Shown in pieces: positions 1 through 10,551 of a stretch of 64,000 nucleotides of DNA. The position numbers and the translations under genes are program-made. Position 1 is the first letter of the stretch. Each line of letters begins with the position of its first letter. The notes beneath the pieces are model-generated. The model saw only the letters and a program-made list of their open reading frames with translations. It was not told the DNA's origin and did not search any database. Where the stretch lies: positions 26,017,448 through 26,081,447 of the forward strand of contig NC_063154.1 in the NCBI RefSeq assembly GCF_020921035.1, written 5' to 3'. Source of the DNA: Rhodamnia argentea (lineage: Eukaryota > Streptophyta > Magnoliopsida > Myrtales > Myrtaceae).

Positions 1-2262
1 TTGAACAAAATTTGATGTCGGAGAAAACATCATCCAAGTCACCCAACATATATATCCTGATAATTCGTCCATATACTATAAGAATGTCATTCGATATCTC
101 AATATTGATTGAGATATGATAAGTGACTGTGTAGATCCTTCAATGATTTTCACTTGTCAAATGATCTTCTTTTTATTTTCTGGGCGTAGCAATCAAGTGA
201 TATCTTGAGTTAGTTTCACGCACCGGATAAAGTCCACCTCCCTAATATGATTAAAGACAGCCATCCATGTCAGGACCATGAAACCTCATGAAATCACAAT
301 TTTCATTAACCTACTCATTCTTTTGAAATCTCCAATGAAATTAATTCCTTTGTTGTTTGGTTATAGCAACACTAATTTGGCATGGAGGTCACGCTTACGT
401 CGTCTAAGTAGCATTGACGCCTACACGCCATGCGACATGCCGAGAGTGGAACACGTTGTATATTAATTATATATTTTTGTTTATATATGATAAATTATCA
501 TGTATATATACAAATATTAACAGTAAATTTTTTCTTTTTTTTCTCCTTTTTTCATGATTAGTTTTTTTTTTTTTTTTTTTTGCTGGCTAGGTATATGACT
601 TGACATATGACTTAAGTGTGTATATTTTTGATAGATTTAGTTTTTGATTTGTAATTTACTGGAAATGTTTAAAATTGACCCCATGCGTGTTTGAATGGAG
701 TGCCGGAATGCTGGACTTGCGTGTCCGAAGCGCTAGCCACGTGTTGAATGTCTAATGCCTGTTAACCACTTGTTGGACGAGTGTCAATGTCCGACACGAC
801 AAGGAAGCCCCCGAAGAATGTGCGTGTTTCCTCATCTGTCGTGACAAAATGGATAGCTAGGTAAAATAAAAGGTACATACCAATTGAAGTCTTACGTAAT
901 TATGGTGACAAAGCTTTAAACTGATGGCATGTAATGGATCATATTTGACTCCATCAAGACGCTTGAAGTCCAATAGAACGTGTTTCCAGTTGGTCGGAAC
1001 CTCGTTCAAGGACACGCAGAACACATTCCTTTGGCTTTGGTCCTCTCCATCTAATCCCAAGTCTCACACACGTCTCGAAGGTGCAAAGTCAACCTCGTGT
1101 GCGATGCGTGGCTACATTTAACCCGCGATGTTCTTCGACAGCCATGCATGCATGTAAAAACACGTATATGAAAAAAGGTAGTTTTCGAAAAGTAATGCGG
1201 ATTTAAAGAATTCTAATGTATGTAAAAGTTCAGAGATTTAACTTATTTTAAATTAGGATTTCACTCCTCGTTTAATATCATGGCATGTGAATAAATGGTG
1301 GTTTTAGCTAGATTTTATCGAGAAAAAGTTATCTTATAAAAATTTTATTTCATGAATCTACAGTGCTGAAGTATGCATCCCTTCTAATATTTCTTGCACC
1401 TATTGTTTTCTATCATTACATATATTGCCCCAAAATTTTTGTTACATAATGCATCTTTAATTGGAAGCATACGGCACTCACCGGATACGATCGTATCAAT
1501 GTCTAATCCAAAACTCTTTTGATATAATAATACATGCATGCATGCATTCTGTACTTTATAGTCCTCGTTCAATAAAATTCAAAAAAAAAAAAAAAAACGC
1601 AACCTGTCACTTTTCTTTTAATTTTGCATGGGATAGTTAAGAATTAGAATACATTAATTTGTAGCTGATAAGATTACATTTAAATAACTAGAATATCAAC
1701 ATTTGAAACATGTGTTCCAGTCTCGACCTCAATTGAAGCTTCTTGGAAGCTTCAAAAGAAGCAATGAATTAAGAAAAAGTGCATTTTATGGTTGCTTTAG
1801 TCCACATTCTCAACCTATATGTACTTCTCTTGCTTCGTCCATTCACATTGACCATTGAAAGTCTATCTTAGAATATCAAATATTGAACCATGCCTTTATT
1901 TAATAGTCTAAGCTTTTTGAATAATTGACGATCGTCCTACGAAATCTCACATGGTATCAAAGCAGGAGGTCTATATTAAGCATATTAGAATATTAAATAT
2001 TGAACCTTTCCAAGCCTCTATATTGTTCATCTAACAGCTTAAGCGTGTTAGAATATTAAATATTGAATCACGTCTTCATAGAACAACTTAAGCTTTTAAA
2101 TAGTTTGCAGTATTTTAAGGATTATGAAGACTACATAAGCTTCTTCATATGCACAATTAAAGGGATATATATAATCAAAAAGAGATATAAAAATCTCCTA
2201 GACATGTCTATGATAGATCTATCAAATTTACTGAGAACTGTTATCAATATTTAATAAATAGC
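1..2262. repeat. Duplicated ERF flank, copy I (paralog of 12774-17235)
   Basis: This stretch holds no convincing gene. It aligns nearly base for base with 12774 onward, starting from the same TTGAACAAAATTTGATG word at both places. It includes the GGCGTAG..GATATCTTGAG block, a GCTTGAAGTCCAATAGAACG block and a GGAAGCATACGGCAC block, each recurring in most ERF flanks of the window. It lacks both LINE insertions found in the 12.8-17.2 kb copy, so it serves as the empty allele for them. At 2262 the paralogy stops abruptly where a gypsy fragment begins. Confidence 0.85.
1865..2100 (+). repeat. LTR-end-like relic with tRNA-Met primer-binding-like site
   Basis: The words TGTTAGAATATTAAATATTGAACC and AACAGCTTAAGC repeat here and are followed at about 1950 by TGGTATCAAAGCAGGAGGTC. 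That resembles the initiator-methionine tRNA primer site (TGGTATCAGAGC) that follows a 5' LTR. The same unit occurs at 16.80-17.04 kb and 25.74-26.07 kb. No coding part follows, so this is probably a small non-coding LTR element (TRIM-like) or a solo remnant. The class assignment is inference. Confidence 0.45.
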
Positions 2263-3050
2263 GAGTTTTGACCCTCTTCTTCCGAACTCTCCGAATAAAG
2301 AGGATTATCCTGCCTACGAACGGGAACAGGCCTATCAACGGGGGTCATTGCGAGCAAAATCTGCACCCGGCCTTCTGCCATGTCGCCGATTCCGATTCAC
2401 ATCAACGCCGAGACTCTCGAATCGATCCGCTATCTCGTCAAATCGCTCTTCGAAATGACGAAGGCCTTGATCAAATCGTTGATTTATGCGTTCCATTAAA
2501 CGCTGCTCCAAACGTTGCAATGCATCGTCCCCAAGGATTGGGGCTCCAGTCTCCTAAGCATCGTCACGAAGACCACCTCTAGTCGCCATAGGCTCTGATA
2601 CCACCCGACGCGGCGTTCAACGAATAACGCTAGAAAATCCTTGCTAAAGAAGAGAAATCTCGAAAATTATGTGAATATTATTGATGATGATCCTTCAAAA
2701 ACGTGATAAACACCTTTTATAGGGTGTTATCCTAACCCTAGTCCAATTAGGAATCAAAATATCAAAAAACGAAAAATTACAAAACTGCCACTGAAATAAA
2801 ATAAGCCTGAAAAATACTAAAAAAAAAAAAAAAACCCATCTAGACATTCTCGAACCTCCAAAATTCATCGTTAGTCACGGCCAAAGGCCGTGAGTATTGA
2901 TTAGGACGCCGTTTCGCTTCAGCCCGCCGAATTTGAGCTCAATCCGACGTCGTCGACCCTATCCGATGGTTCTAGTTGCGGCATCGTTTCGCCTTCCGAT
3001 TAGATTTATGTTGATCCAATCGATCCAGGAACACACTACTAATGACATCC
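2263..3050 (-). mobile_element. Truncated Ty3/gypsy-type retrotransposon: LTR piece, PBS and gag start
   Basis: Read on the minus strand, an LTR-like segment (about 3050 to 2600) is followed by TGGTATCAGAGCC, a tRNA-iMet primer-binding site (2590-2602). A gag-like reading frame beginning ATGGCGACTAGAGG comes next. The frame meets TAG at codon 12, then continues as a charged, coiled-coil-like stretch (LEQRLMERINQRFDQGL) typical of plant gypsy gag N-termini, and stops again near 2335. The left edge falls where paralogy with 17.23 kb ends; the right edge falls where the ERF1 3' flank starts. It cannot encode a functional gag. Superfamily assignment rests on the gag style and is moderately sure. 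Confidence 0.65.
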
Positions 3051-3244
3051 GCATCATAAATTGCCTGTTTGACCTCTCATTCATCAAAAGATCCAAAACG
3101 ATGTCTTTGAAGTTTGCATGATCAAAGTACAAATTGTTCATCCCCACTCCAAAAACCCATTTCCAATATGGGAAAGGGAGTTGGAGTTCCAAAACCCATC
3201 TCAGCATCCAGATGGACCTCTCTTCTTTCTCCTCTTCGTCCTCG

Positions 3245-3973
3245 TCACCGAGCCGTCATCGCTGAGCGCGGATGGGGAGCTAGGCTCGGCCGACAAACGC
3301 TTGCGGCTGACCCTGACAGGCTCGTGCTCGGCCGAGCCGATGAGGTGAGGGAAGTTGACCTTGGCCTTCGACCCCTCATCTTAAAAGCTGCCCGGTCATA
3401 GGCCAAAGCCGCATCCTCGGGCGTCTCGTAAGTTCCGAGCCAAATCCTTGCCCGGTTTTTCTTGGGGTCCCTTATCTCCGCCGCATATTTCCCCCACGGC
3501 CGCCTCCTCACTCCTTTATAATGTGTCTTCTCGACTGGCGCCTGTAGCTCCTGCTCCACCATCTCCAGCTTCTTCTCCGTTGCCGAGCCGATGTCGTTAT
3601 AATCAACTGTCGTCACTTCGAAATCAAGTTCTTGACTAAAAGCCAGACCAATGCTGTCATAATCAATGGTCGGCACTTTGAAATCAAGTTCTTGATTCGA
3701 AGCCGAAGGCATCGTCCACCCGGAATTGAGGGCGTCGCACATAGTGCCGTACACCAACATGTCCTCCAAGTAGTCGACTTCTAGGGCCAGTTCGCTCCAA
3801 CTCTCCGTCAGTAACAGGTTGCTGAAGCTTGAACTCCTGGAGAACGCGTTTGCAGGAGCTGGTGCGGGAAAAGTGGCATTGACACCTTCGTCGTCTTCAA
3901 AAAGATGGTCACAAATAGATTTCAAATCATTGAATCGATCGGTCTTGAAGGGACTGATGATTTCCTGAAGCAT
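3245..3973 (-). CDS. ERF13-like AP2/ERF transcription factor (ERF1), C-terminus frameshifted
   Basis: A single-exon ethylene-response-factor gene of group IX, expected in the nucleus to bind GCC-box promoters of jasmonate/ethylene and defence genes (family knowledge). The 242-residue frame has the array N-terminus MLQEIISPF, the serine patch SRSSSF, the [13 protein letters not shown] motif shared with ERF13, two acidic repeats (residues about 92-131) and an AP2 domain from about 151 ([18 protein letters not shown]). Within AP2 the usual NGARIWLG is NRARIWLG. After AAFKMRG the frame shifts: at 3367-3380 a C is missing relative to paralogs (ACCCCTC for ACCCCCTC). The final FPHLIG region, the KRRKR basic patch and the acidic tail are therefore replaced by an unrelated arginine-rich tail. 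A second, +1 indel lies near 3222, so the ancestral stop is still recognisable at 3122-3124. The DNA-binding core survives, so the protein may still bind DNA; it may equally be an early pseudogene. Confidence 0.8.
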   Translation of the reverse strand: MLQEIISPFKTDRFNDLKSICDHLFEDDEGVNATFPAPAPANAFSRSSSFSNLLLTESWSELALEVDYLEDMLVYGTMCDALNSGWTMPSASNQELDFKVPTIDYDSIGLAFSQELDFEVTTVDYNDIGSATEKKLEMVEQELQAPVEKTHYKGVRRRPWGKYAAEIRDPKKNRARIWLGTYETPEDAALAYDRAAFKMRGRRPRSTSLTSSARPSTSLSGSAASVCRPSLAPHPRSAMTAR

Positions 3974-4090
3974 TTTGGGTCCTGGCTAGGAATTTTGTAG
4001 CTTTGAGATCACCGAATGTGGAAGATTGAAGGGAAGATTTGGTTTCTGAAGTAAGAGTGAAGAGTTGAAAAGACCATGAAAGTTGGAGCT

Positions 4091-4099
4091 ATATTTATA
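4091..4099 (-). promoter_or_regulatory. TATA box of ERF1
   Basis: TATAAATAT on the minus strand lies about 120 bases before the ERF1 start codon. Equivalent TATA words sit at the same distance in the other array members, and the sequence around them (GGTTGAG on one side) is conserved. Confidence 0.7.
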
Positions 4100-4219
4100 G
4101 GTTGAGTTTGACTGGTAGAGTGGTGGAAGATTGAAGGCATGATTTTGGATGGAGCTTCCGACAAAGTGCATTTGGTGATGAGTGATGACTGATAAAATTG
4201 TCAACACATGTTTCAAATG

Positions 4220-6842
4220 CTCAAATTGAAATTTTTAGTCACAAAAGACATAAATAGATGTTATTTTTGGAGTCCGTACTGAATTAAAAAGCCAAAGCAT
4301 GGGGCACGCTCTGTTTTATTTAATTGGGGAAGGACAATGACATTGGTGCATGCTTTAGTATCAAAATTATGGTTTTTCATAATAACATGTTGTGCATGTG
4401 ATTCAAAAGAAAATTGGCGACCTCGATTGTTCTCTATTCAAGTAATGTTGGGAAGTGTCAAAAGAACTGCTGTTTATAAATGGAAAAGTGCACCAGAAGA
4501 AGACGAAGAACAAAATAAATAAATAAATAAATAAATAAATAAAAATAATAAAAAATTCAAAATTCAAAAAAAATATTAATATATTATGTCGCCGGATGTC
4601 CTGTGTTGGCCGGCGTCTTCATCGATGCCAGCTGGTCAAAATTGGTTGGATAAAGTGAATTGACACAATTGCAAAATGTTTAAGATTGAATTGACAAAAA
4701 AAAAAAAACAAATGGTTTAGGACTGAATTGACATAATTGCAATTGATTTAGGACTTTTTTTGGTAACTTTCCCCTTTCAAAATTAAACGTAGAGAAAATG
4801 TTGTGTCGTTCAAAATTAGCCTTATTGTAGTCATTTATGGATATTTTGTTTATATATGCGTCATATATAGGGATCAGTTCATACCGAGTTTTAATTCAAG
4901 GATCGTGTTAGGAACTCGGTAGTTTAGTGTAGGAATTACGATACAATTTTTTTTGGATGAAGACAATTACCGTTGAACTTTCTTTGGGATTAAGGTAATT
5001 GATTTGGAGGAGAAAAGACTTTAAGGCAAATTGGTTACAATTTCCATAAAAGCAAATGACAGTGCATTTACATTGATTGAGGAAACGAAGTTTCCCTATG
5101 TTATTATACGGCAAGCAAGTATCGTCGTTCGCACTCTGGCAAAAAAAAAAAAAAAAAAAGCCAAAGAAAAGAAAAGCATAGACAAGAAAATCAAAGCCTT
5201 CATTGTCTTCAACTAGGCAAGGATACTATTTTGCACGATGGAATCAGATCATATACGTGCTGAATCATTGATTTCATTTCCTTCAATTTGGTTGCACGAA
5301 AAGATGAAGCCGGAGAAATTATAAGAATCTCTTTCAACATCTCACTATTGAACAAGATATAATAAGTGATGGTGTAAATCCTTTAATGGTTTTCTACTAT
5401 AGTATGATTTTCCTGTTTTTTTTTGGCGTAGTGGTCAGGTGATATCTCAAGTCAAATTCACGCGCCAGATATAGTCCGCCTCCCTAGTCCGACAAAAGAT
5501 AGACCATTCACATTGGAATCGAGACACCTCAGGAATCATGATTTTCATTACCCTACTCATTCTTTTGAACTCTTGACGGAAATTCATCTTTTTGTCGTTT
5601 GGTTATAACAACGCTAGTTTCGCGTGGAAGTCGGGCTTCCATCTTAGCGAAATGGAATGTATAGCTAGGTAAAGCAAAAGCTACATACCAAGTGAAGCCG
5701 TACATAAGTGATTTTCACAAAGCTTTAAACCAATGGGATGTAATAGATAATATTTGACTCCATCAAGACGCTTGAAGTCCAATAGAACGTGTTTCTAGAT
5801 GGTCGGAACCTCGTTCAAGGACACACACAAAGAACACCATCGTTTGGCCTTTGGTCCTCTCCATCTAATCCTAAGTCTCACACACGTCTCCAAGGTACAA
5901 GATCAACTTCGTGGGCGATGCGTGGGCTACATTTGACCTGCCACGTTCTTCGATAATCACGCATGCATGCTAAAACGTGTATCTGCAAATAAATAAATAA
6001 ATAAATAGAGGTATTTTACTTGAAATTTTGTTAATGTTACCTAGAATTTTTTATAACAATTTGGATGGATTATGCATAAACCAGCAGTTGCTATTAGAGC
6101 TTAGACTTCGCATGCTGTCTTATTGTTTCACAATGATCCAAGAAATTGTTTTTACTCAATAAAGACTTTTTGTTTGGCCATAATTTAAGTGTGGATTTTC
6201 AAAAAGTACTGCAAATCTAAAGAATTGTGATGTCTGTAAAGGTTCAGAGATTTGATTTATTCTAAATTAAGATCCCGCCCCTCATTTAATATCATGGGAT
6301 CTAAACCAATCGTAGTTTTAGCTAGATTTTATCAAGGAAAAGTTATTGTATAAAGATATTATTTTATGGATCTACAATGCAGAAATGTGTATCCCTTCTA
6401 ATATTTCTTGCACCTAATGTCTTTCATGATATATATATACACACACGTATTGCATCAGTAGTTGGAAGCATACGGCACCCACCGCATACGAGAATCTCGA
6501 TTTCGGATACAAAACTCTTTTGATATAATAATACAAGCATGCATGCCTTCTGAACTTATATAGTCCTTGGTCAATAAAATAGGAAAACTACAATGGAATG
6601 CGACCCAGCATTTTTTTTTCTAATTTTGAATGGGATAATAAGAATTAGAATACATTATTTTATAGCTGCTACATTTCATTTAAACAACTAGAATATCAAC
6701 ATCTGAAACATGTGTTACAGTGAAACATTTTCCTTGTTTAATCCACATCCTTTACCCATATGTACTTCTCTTGCTTTGTCCATTCATGGTCACCCAGGAC
6801 AAGTCTTCAACTGAACACTCTCTCTCGAAAAAAAAAAAGGAA
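4220..6842. other. ERF1 upstream intergenic block (paralog of 20530-23139)
   Basis: No gene is seen. The block matches the region upstream of ERF3 along its length and contains an (AAAT)n microsatellite at 4512-4545. It also carries half of a 'TTTAGGACTGAATTGACA' MITE (about 4590-4772) and the recurring GGCGTAGTGG, GCTTGAAGTCCAATAGAACG and GGAAGCATACGGCACCC blocks. A second tetranucleotide run lies at 5988-6007. Confidence 0.8.
4590..4772. repeat. Half MITE of the 'ggactgaattgacacaattgca' Mutator-like family
   Basis: This piece carries the internal motif GGACTGAATTGACA repeated and the terminal GGACTTTTTTTGGTAACTTTCCC, matching one half of the complete 9-bp-TSD element at 31807-32252. The opposite terminus is absent. 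The copy at 20.91-21.07 kb shares the same truncation, so the loss predates the segmental duplication. Confidence 0.6.
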
Positions 6843-7016
6843 ATGGGAAGAAAATGCTTGGGTGCATTAATATTTCCTAGCAAGGATGAACCCCATTCTC
6901 AGTTCGACATTCTCGAGTCTATTGGCTGTCATCTTCTAGAAGATGACATCTACCTTGACGACGACGTGTGCCGTCGGAGCTCGAGCTTCGCTGATTTAGT
7001 TAAATGCCTGCTATAA
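6843..7016 (+). pseudogene. AP2-less ERF N-terminal fragment (57 codons)
   Basis: The frame encodes MGRKCLGALIFP then FDILESIGCHLLEDD, a short acidic stretch, RRSSSFADL and a stop. The middle and end match the N-terminus of the ERF proteins here ([15 protein letters not shown] .. SRSSSFSNL, closest to ERF7). No WSELAL motif or AP2 domain follows on this strand. The start was chosen because upstream in-frame residues differ in frame from the paralog at 23140-23313, while identity begins at this ATG. Six single-base differences separate the two copies and all six change the amino acid, so there is no sign of purifying selection. It is most simply a relic of an inverted ERF copy; an expressed microprotein cannot be excluded. 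Confidence 0.55.
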
Positions 7017-7490
7017 GACTTTAAGGATTTTGACCCTTGATGAATAATTCAGAATTGTATAAGTTCCGTATATTTCTTTGTTCACATAGTAATGGAGATT
7101 AGATAAGCTTATTTATAGGCTTCACCAGATGACTATTCAGGGATATGCACAATCAAAGGGAGATATGAACATTCACAATCAAAAGGAGATTGAAAAAAAA
7201 AAGCCTCCTAGATATATGCGCAACTTGAAATCTATGGAGAATGAAGTGATGTATAAAAACTCCTAGACATGTCTCTAATAAATCTATCGATTTTACTGAG
7301 AATTCATATCAAACTTTTTTTTTCTTTTTTTTTTATAAATAACGAGCTAACTAGCAAATACTCTTCTTAAGTATTATACTTAACGATAGTACTATCTTGA
7401 TGATCTCTCTCTCTCTCTCTTTTTCATGGAGATCTCATTTTCAGAGATCAATGCATGAATGAGATATATCGAGGCATCGAGAGCAAGACA

Positions 7491-7592
7491 ATGAATACAG
7501 GAGGAGAAGGAATGACATTGGAGTTCACTCTGACATCAGTAGTTGCTGCTGTTTGCATGGTAATCGCCGCGATCGAGCAGTTCCTTCACTAG
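7491..7592 (+). CDS. Possible 33-residue hydrophobic micro-ORF
   Basis: An intact 33-codon frame (MNTGGEGMTLEF then an alanine/valine-rich segment ending AAIEQFLH) is also intact at 23840-23941. Between the two copies, three codons change the residue and four changes are silent, so there is weak evidence of constraint. The peptide would have one hydrophobic stretch of about 15 residues, possibly a membrane anchor. A (CT)n run at about 7402-7420 lies upstream and an in-frame ATG cluster precedes it. I do not recognise a family; it may be an exon remnant of a larger gene. Confidence 0.25.
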   Translation: MNTGGEGMTLEFTLTSVVAAVCMVIAAIEQFLH

Positions 7593-7876
7593 ACTAATCT
7601 GCAGAAACTTTTGTCCTTCTTTTTCTTACTTGGTTGCCTTTATCTGCTTCCGACCTTTCGCGTTTTCGTCAAAGTTCGCTTTGCGAGCGCATGAAGAGAT
7701 TATTTGCTTGGAAATAGAATGTTCATCGTGTAGACTGGTATGTAAAACTCCTATGGCCACTATGTTTACATCGCTCCCAGAAACCACAGGACAAACATGG
7801 AACCTGTCATTAAAAGTTGGGAAATTACCAGTTCTGAAAATTGACACATCTTGATTGGTACTGAGAGTTTCCAGAA

Positions 7877-7992
7877 GATAAATTGCCTGATTGACTTTTC
7901 ATTGATCAAGACAATGTCTTTGGAGCTTGCACAATCAAAATGAAACCTGTTCATCCCCACTCAACAAACCCACACCCAATATGGGAAAGGAT
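7877..7992 (-). pseudogene. ERF 3'-end stub (last codons plus 3' flank)
   Basis: The standard ERF 3' landmark (ATTGCCTGATTGACTTTTCATTGATCAAG) is followed by the end-of-gene sequence TTCATCCCCACTCAACAAACCCACACCCAATATGGGAAAGG. It then breaks straight into a GCCCAAAATTGTTGTTACG block that elsewhere lies downstream of other flanks. The rest of the ERF gene has been deleted. The identical junction occurs at 24217-24340, so the deletion came before duplication of this segment. Confidence 0.7.
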
Positions 7993-8773
7993 ACGGCCCA
8001 AAATTGTTGTTACGCTTTTTTTTTCTTACATACTGCATCATTAATTGGAAGCATACGGCACCCACTGGATACGATCATAGCAATGTCTAATTCAAAACTC
8101 TTTTGATACAATAATACACGCATGCATGCATTCAGTGCTTTCTAGTCCTTGTTCAGTAAAATTGAAAAAGCACGCGACCCATCACTTTTCTTTTAATTTT
8201 GCATGGGATAGTTAAGAATTAGAATACATTAATTTGTAGCTGAAAAGATTACATTTAAATAACTTGAACATCAACATTGGAAACGTATGTTCCACTCTCG
8301 ACCTTAATTGAAGCTTCTTGGAAGCTCCAAAATGTTGTGTGCAGGATCTCTCTAACTAGATGAGATGAAAAATAAGAATAATCAAGAACGTATAGATTTA
8401 CGTGGTTCGGCGAAAATCCGCCTACGTCCACGGGAGAGAGAGACGATTTCTTACTTATGAGCGTAAACTGGTACAAGCTACAAGTGCTGAATAATAAAGA
8501 TCATTAGATTTGTATCCCTAAAGATCTTATCAATTTAAGAAACTAACTAATAAATCTTTAGTGATTATCCCCCAAATCTTTTGAAATATCTTGACATATC
8601 TCCAAGCCTTCCTTGACTTCGTTTGAAATTCAAGACAACATCAACAAATCTCCACCTTTGGCTTGAATAAACCACAAGCCTCCACTCGAACCAAGAAAAC
8701 AAATATATCTCAATCTCCACCGTACCTTCGCAAAGGTAAGACCACACCTAGACCGGTGCGACCTCCATCAACT

Positions 8774-9295
8774 TCAATGATGAGTGAGAGAAATCAAGTC
8801 CCTGCAGGACTTGAACTTCTTCGTAGTAACTGTCTTCGTGAGCATATCCGCAGGATTATCTTTAGTATGGATTTTCTCCAAAGCAATGTTACCGTTCTCC
8901 ACAAATTCTCGAATCTTGTGGCACCGAACTTCCATGTGTTTCGTCCTGGAATGAAACACTTGATTCTTAGCGAGACATATTGCACATTGGCTATCACAAT
9001 ATAGTGTAACACTTTTCTGTTTTAAACCCAACTCTGTGACCAAGCCGGTCAGCCATATTCCCTCCTTCACAGCCTCGGTTGTTGCCATATACTCAGCTTC
9101 GGTTGTAGACAATGCTCTAGTAGATTGAAGTATTGCCCTCCACGAAATAGCTCCACTTCCAAGAGTAAAGACATATCTTGTGATGGACCTTCGCTTGTCC
9201 AAATCACCGCCGAAGTCCGAATCGACATAACCTGCTAAATCGATCGATTCTCCCTTTGAACCGAACATCAAACCCATTTTAGTAGTTCCAGCCAA
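8774..9295 (-). pseudogene. Copia RNase H domain fragment
   Basis: The frame encodes a copia-type RNase H. GYVDSDFGGDLDKRRS is the first catalytic-aspartate region, ALSTTEAEYMA carries the catalytic glutamate, LYCDSQCAICLAKN holds the next aspartate, and SRTKHMEVRCH..DNPADMLTK is the C-terminal signature. The frame is open over 173 codons but is cut off from the reverse transcriptase by stops and frame changes at 9296-9322. It is a decayed part of the element at 8333-9970. Confidence 0.85.
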
Positions 9296-9322
9296 ATAAT
9301 GAAAAATCCACTTAACTGCTTC

Positions 9323-9962
9323 CTAATGCTCCTTACCCGGATTGCTCATGTATCGGCTAACAAGACTCACCGCATGAGCCAAATCCGGTATGCTACAAAC
9401 CATAGCATACATGAGGCTCCCTATTGTGCTGGCATAGGGTACTTGAGACATCTTTACAACATCCTCATGTGAACTAGGGCATTGTTTCTTAGATAATCTG
9501 AAGTGATTTGCTAAAGGTGTACAAACCAATTTAGCTTTTCCCATGTTGAACCTCTCCAAGAACTTCTCAACATACTTCTTCTAATTTACCCAAAGTTTAC
9601 TTGCATGTCTATCTCGAAAGATTTCCATGCTAAGGATCCTTTTTGCAGCACCAAGATCCTTCATTTCAAACTCGTTGCTTAACTAAGACTTTAGTGAAAT
9701 AATATCTCCCATTTTTCTTGCAGCAATCAACATACAACATCAACAGAATAAGCGATTTATCATCCAAAACTCTGTAATAGACACAAGGATCATGCACACT
9801 CCTCATGTAGCCAATACGAAGCATAAAAGAATCAAACCTTTTATTCCATTGCATCGGAGATTGCTTTAAACCGTGAAGTGATCTCTTCAGCAAAGAAACG
9901 TGATTCTCTTTTCCTTCCACCTTGAAGCCTTCGGGCTGCTTCACGTAAATTTTCTTCTCCAA
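9323..9962 (-). pseudogene. Copia reverse transcriptase fragment, broken frame
   Basis: Two open pieces together cover the second half of a copia reverse transcriptase. The upstream piece (9666-9962) has KQPEGF, SLHGLKQSPMQWN and LMLYVD, which is most of the catalytic YVDD box; the second aspartate is lost because the frame diverges there into CCKKNG. The downstream piece (9323-9559) has MSQVPYASTIGSLMYAM and the ISRYMSNPG-like end of the thumb. Frameshifts between them make the protein non-functional. Confidence 0.8.
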
Positions 9963-9970
9963 GTCTCCAA

Positions 9971-10480
9971 CTCCTCCACGTCAGAGTGGTCATCGCCCAA
10001 TCAGAAAGTGACATGTGGCTCCACATGTGTGAGTGGTCCACGTTGGCCTTCAATCTTATTTTCACCTTTCCTATAAAAAAAATGATCCCTTCAATAGAGT
10101 TGCGCGCTGTTTATTGGAATAGGCTAGACCTACTGCTGCACACATTTATAGCGCTTTTTCTCGAAAAATATTAAGTGGGATGGCCCCTTTGACGTCAACG
10201 TGGTTCCCGCACAATCTAGAATCGACACGTGTACGAGTGGTCCCCGCTGGCTTTAAATATTTTTTTTCCATTTTCATATTTAAAAAAAAATTACTTCCTT
10301 TAATAGATGCACTTTTATTGAAATAAACTAGAGCATTGAAATAAACTAGACCTAATGCTGCACACATTTATGGGCTTTTTCTCGAGGAAACGAGTGCAGA
10401 GTTGGGCATAGAGCCCGTTTTTGGTTATTCCTAACAAACTCCAGAGGAAATGAAATCAAAGCAATAAATTGATAGTTTCT
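9971..10480. repeat. Tandem pair of ~180-base units 3' of ERF2
   Basis: Two diverged units are recognisable by CACATGTGTGAGTGGTCC / CACGTGTACGAGTGGTCC followed by TTTAAT..TTATTGGAATA and CTGCTGCACACATTTATGG(C)GC. One runs from about 10000 to 10165 and the other from about 10215 to 10385. Related single units occur at 29.43-29.61 kb and 61.29-61.48 kb, again next to ERF 3' flanks. No gene is seen. The second unit contains a TGACGTCA-like word. Confidence 0.55.
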
Positions 10481-10551
10481 ACAACATAAGTCGCTCGATT
10501 GATTTCTCATTGATCAAAAGATTCAGAGCAATGTCTTTGAAGTTGGCATGA

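Larger units (their letters stand above)
8333..9970 (-). mobile_element. Ty1/copia retrotransposon remnant: RT/RNase H end plus 3' LTR
   Basis: On the minus strand, decayed polymerase sequence is followed by a polypurine tract (AAAGGTGGAGATTTG, near 8650-8665) and a 314-base LTR. The LTR begins TGTTGATG and ends ACAACA (8333-8646 on the plus strand), with matching TGTTG/CAACA ends. Everything 5' of the reverse transcriptase (gag, protease, integrase, 5' LTR) is missing. The insertion point lies in GAAGCTCCAAAA, which is continuous with GAAGCAA in the paralog at 25.62 kb. Because the 5' end is truncated, target-site duplications cannot be checked. Confidence 0.85.

Noticed and set aside
1384..1572. 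62-codon minus-strand frame identical at 16329-16517
   Set aside because: The identity reflects segmental duplication of a non-coding flank. Other flank copies (6.4, 22.7 kb) do not keep the frame.
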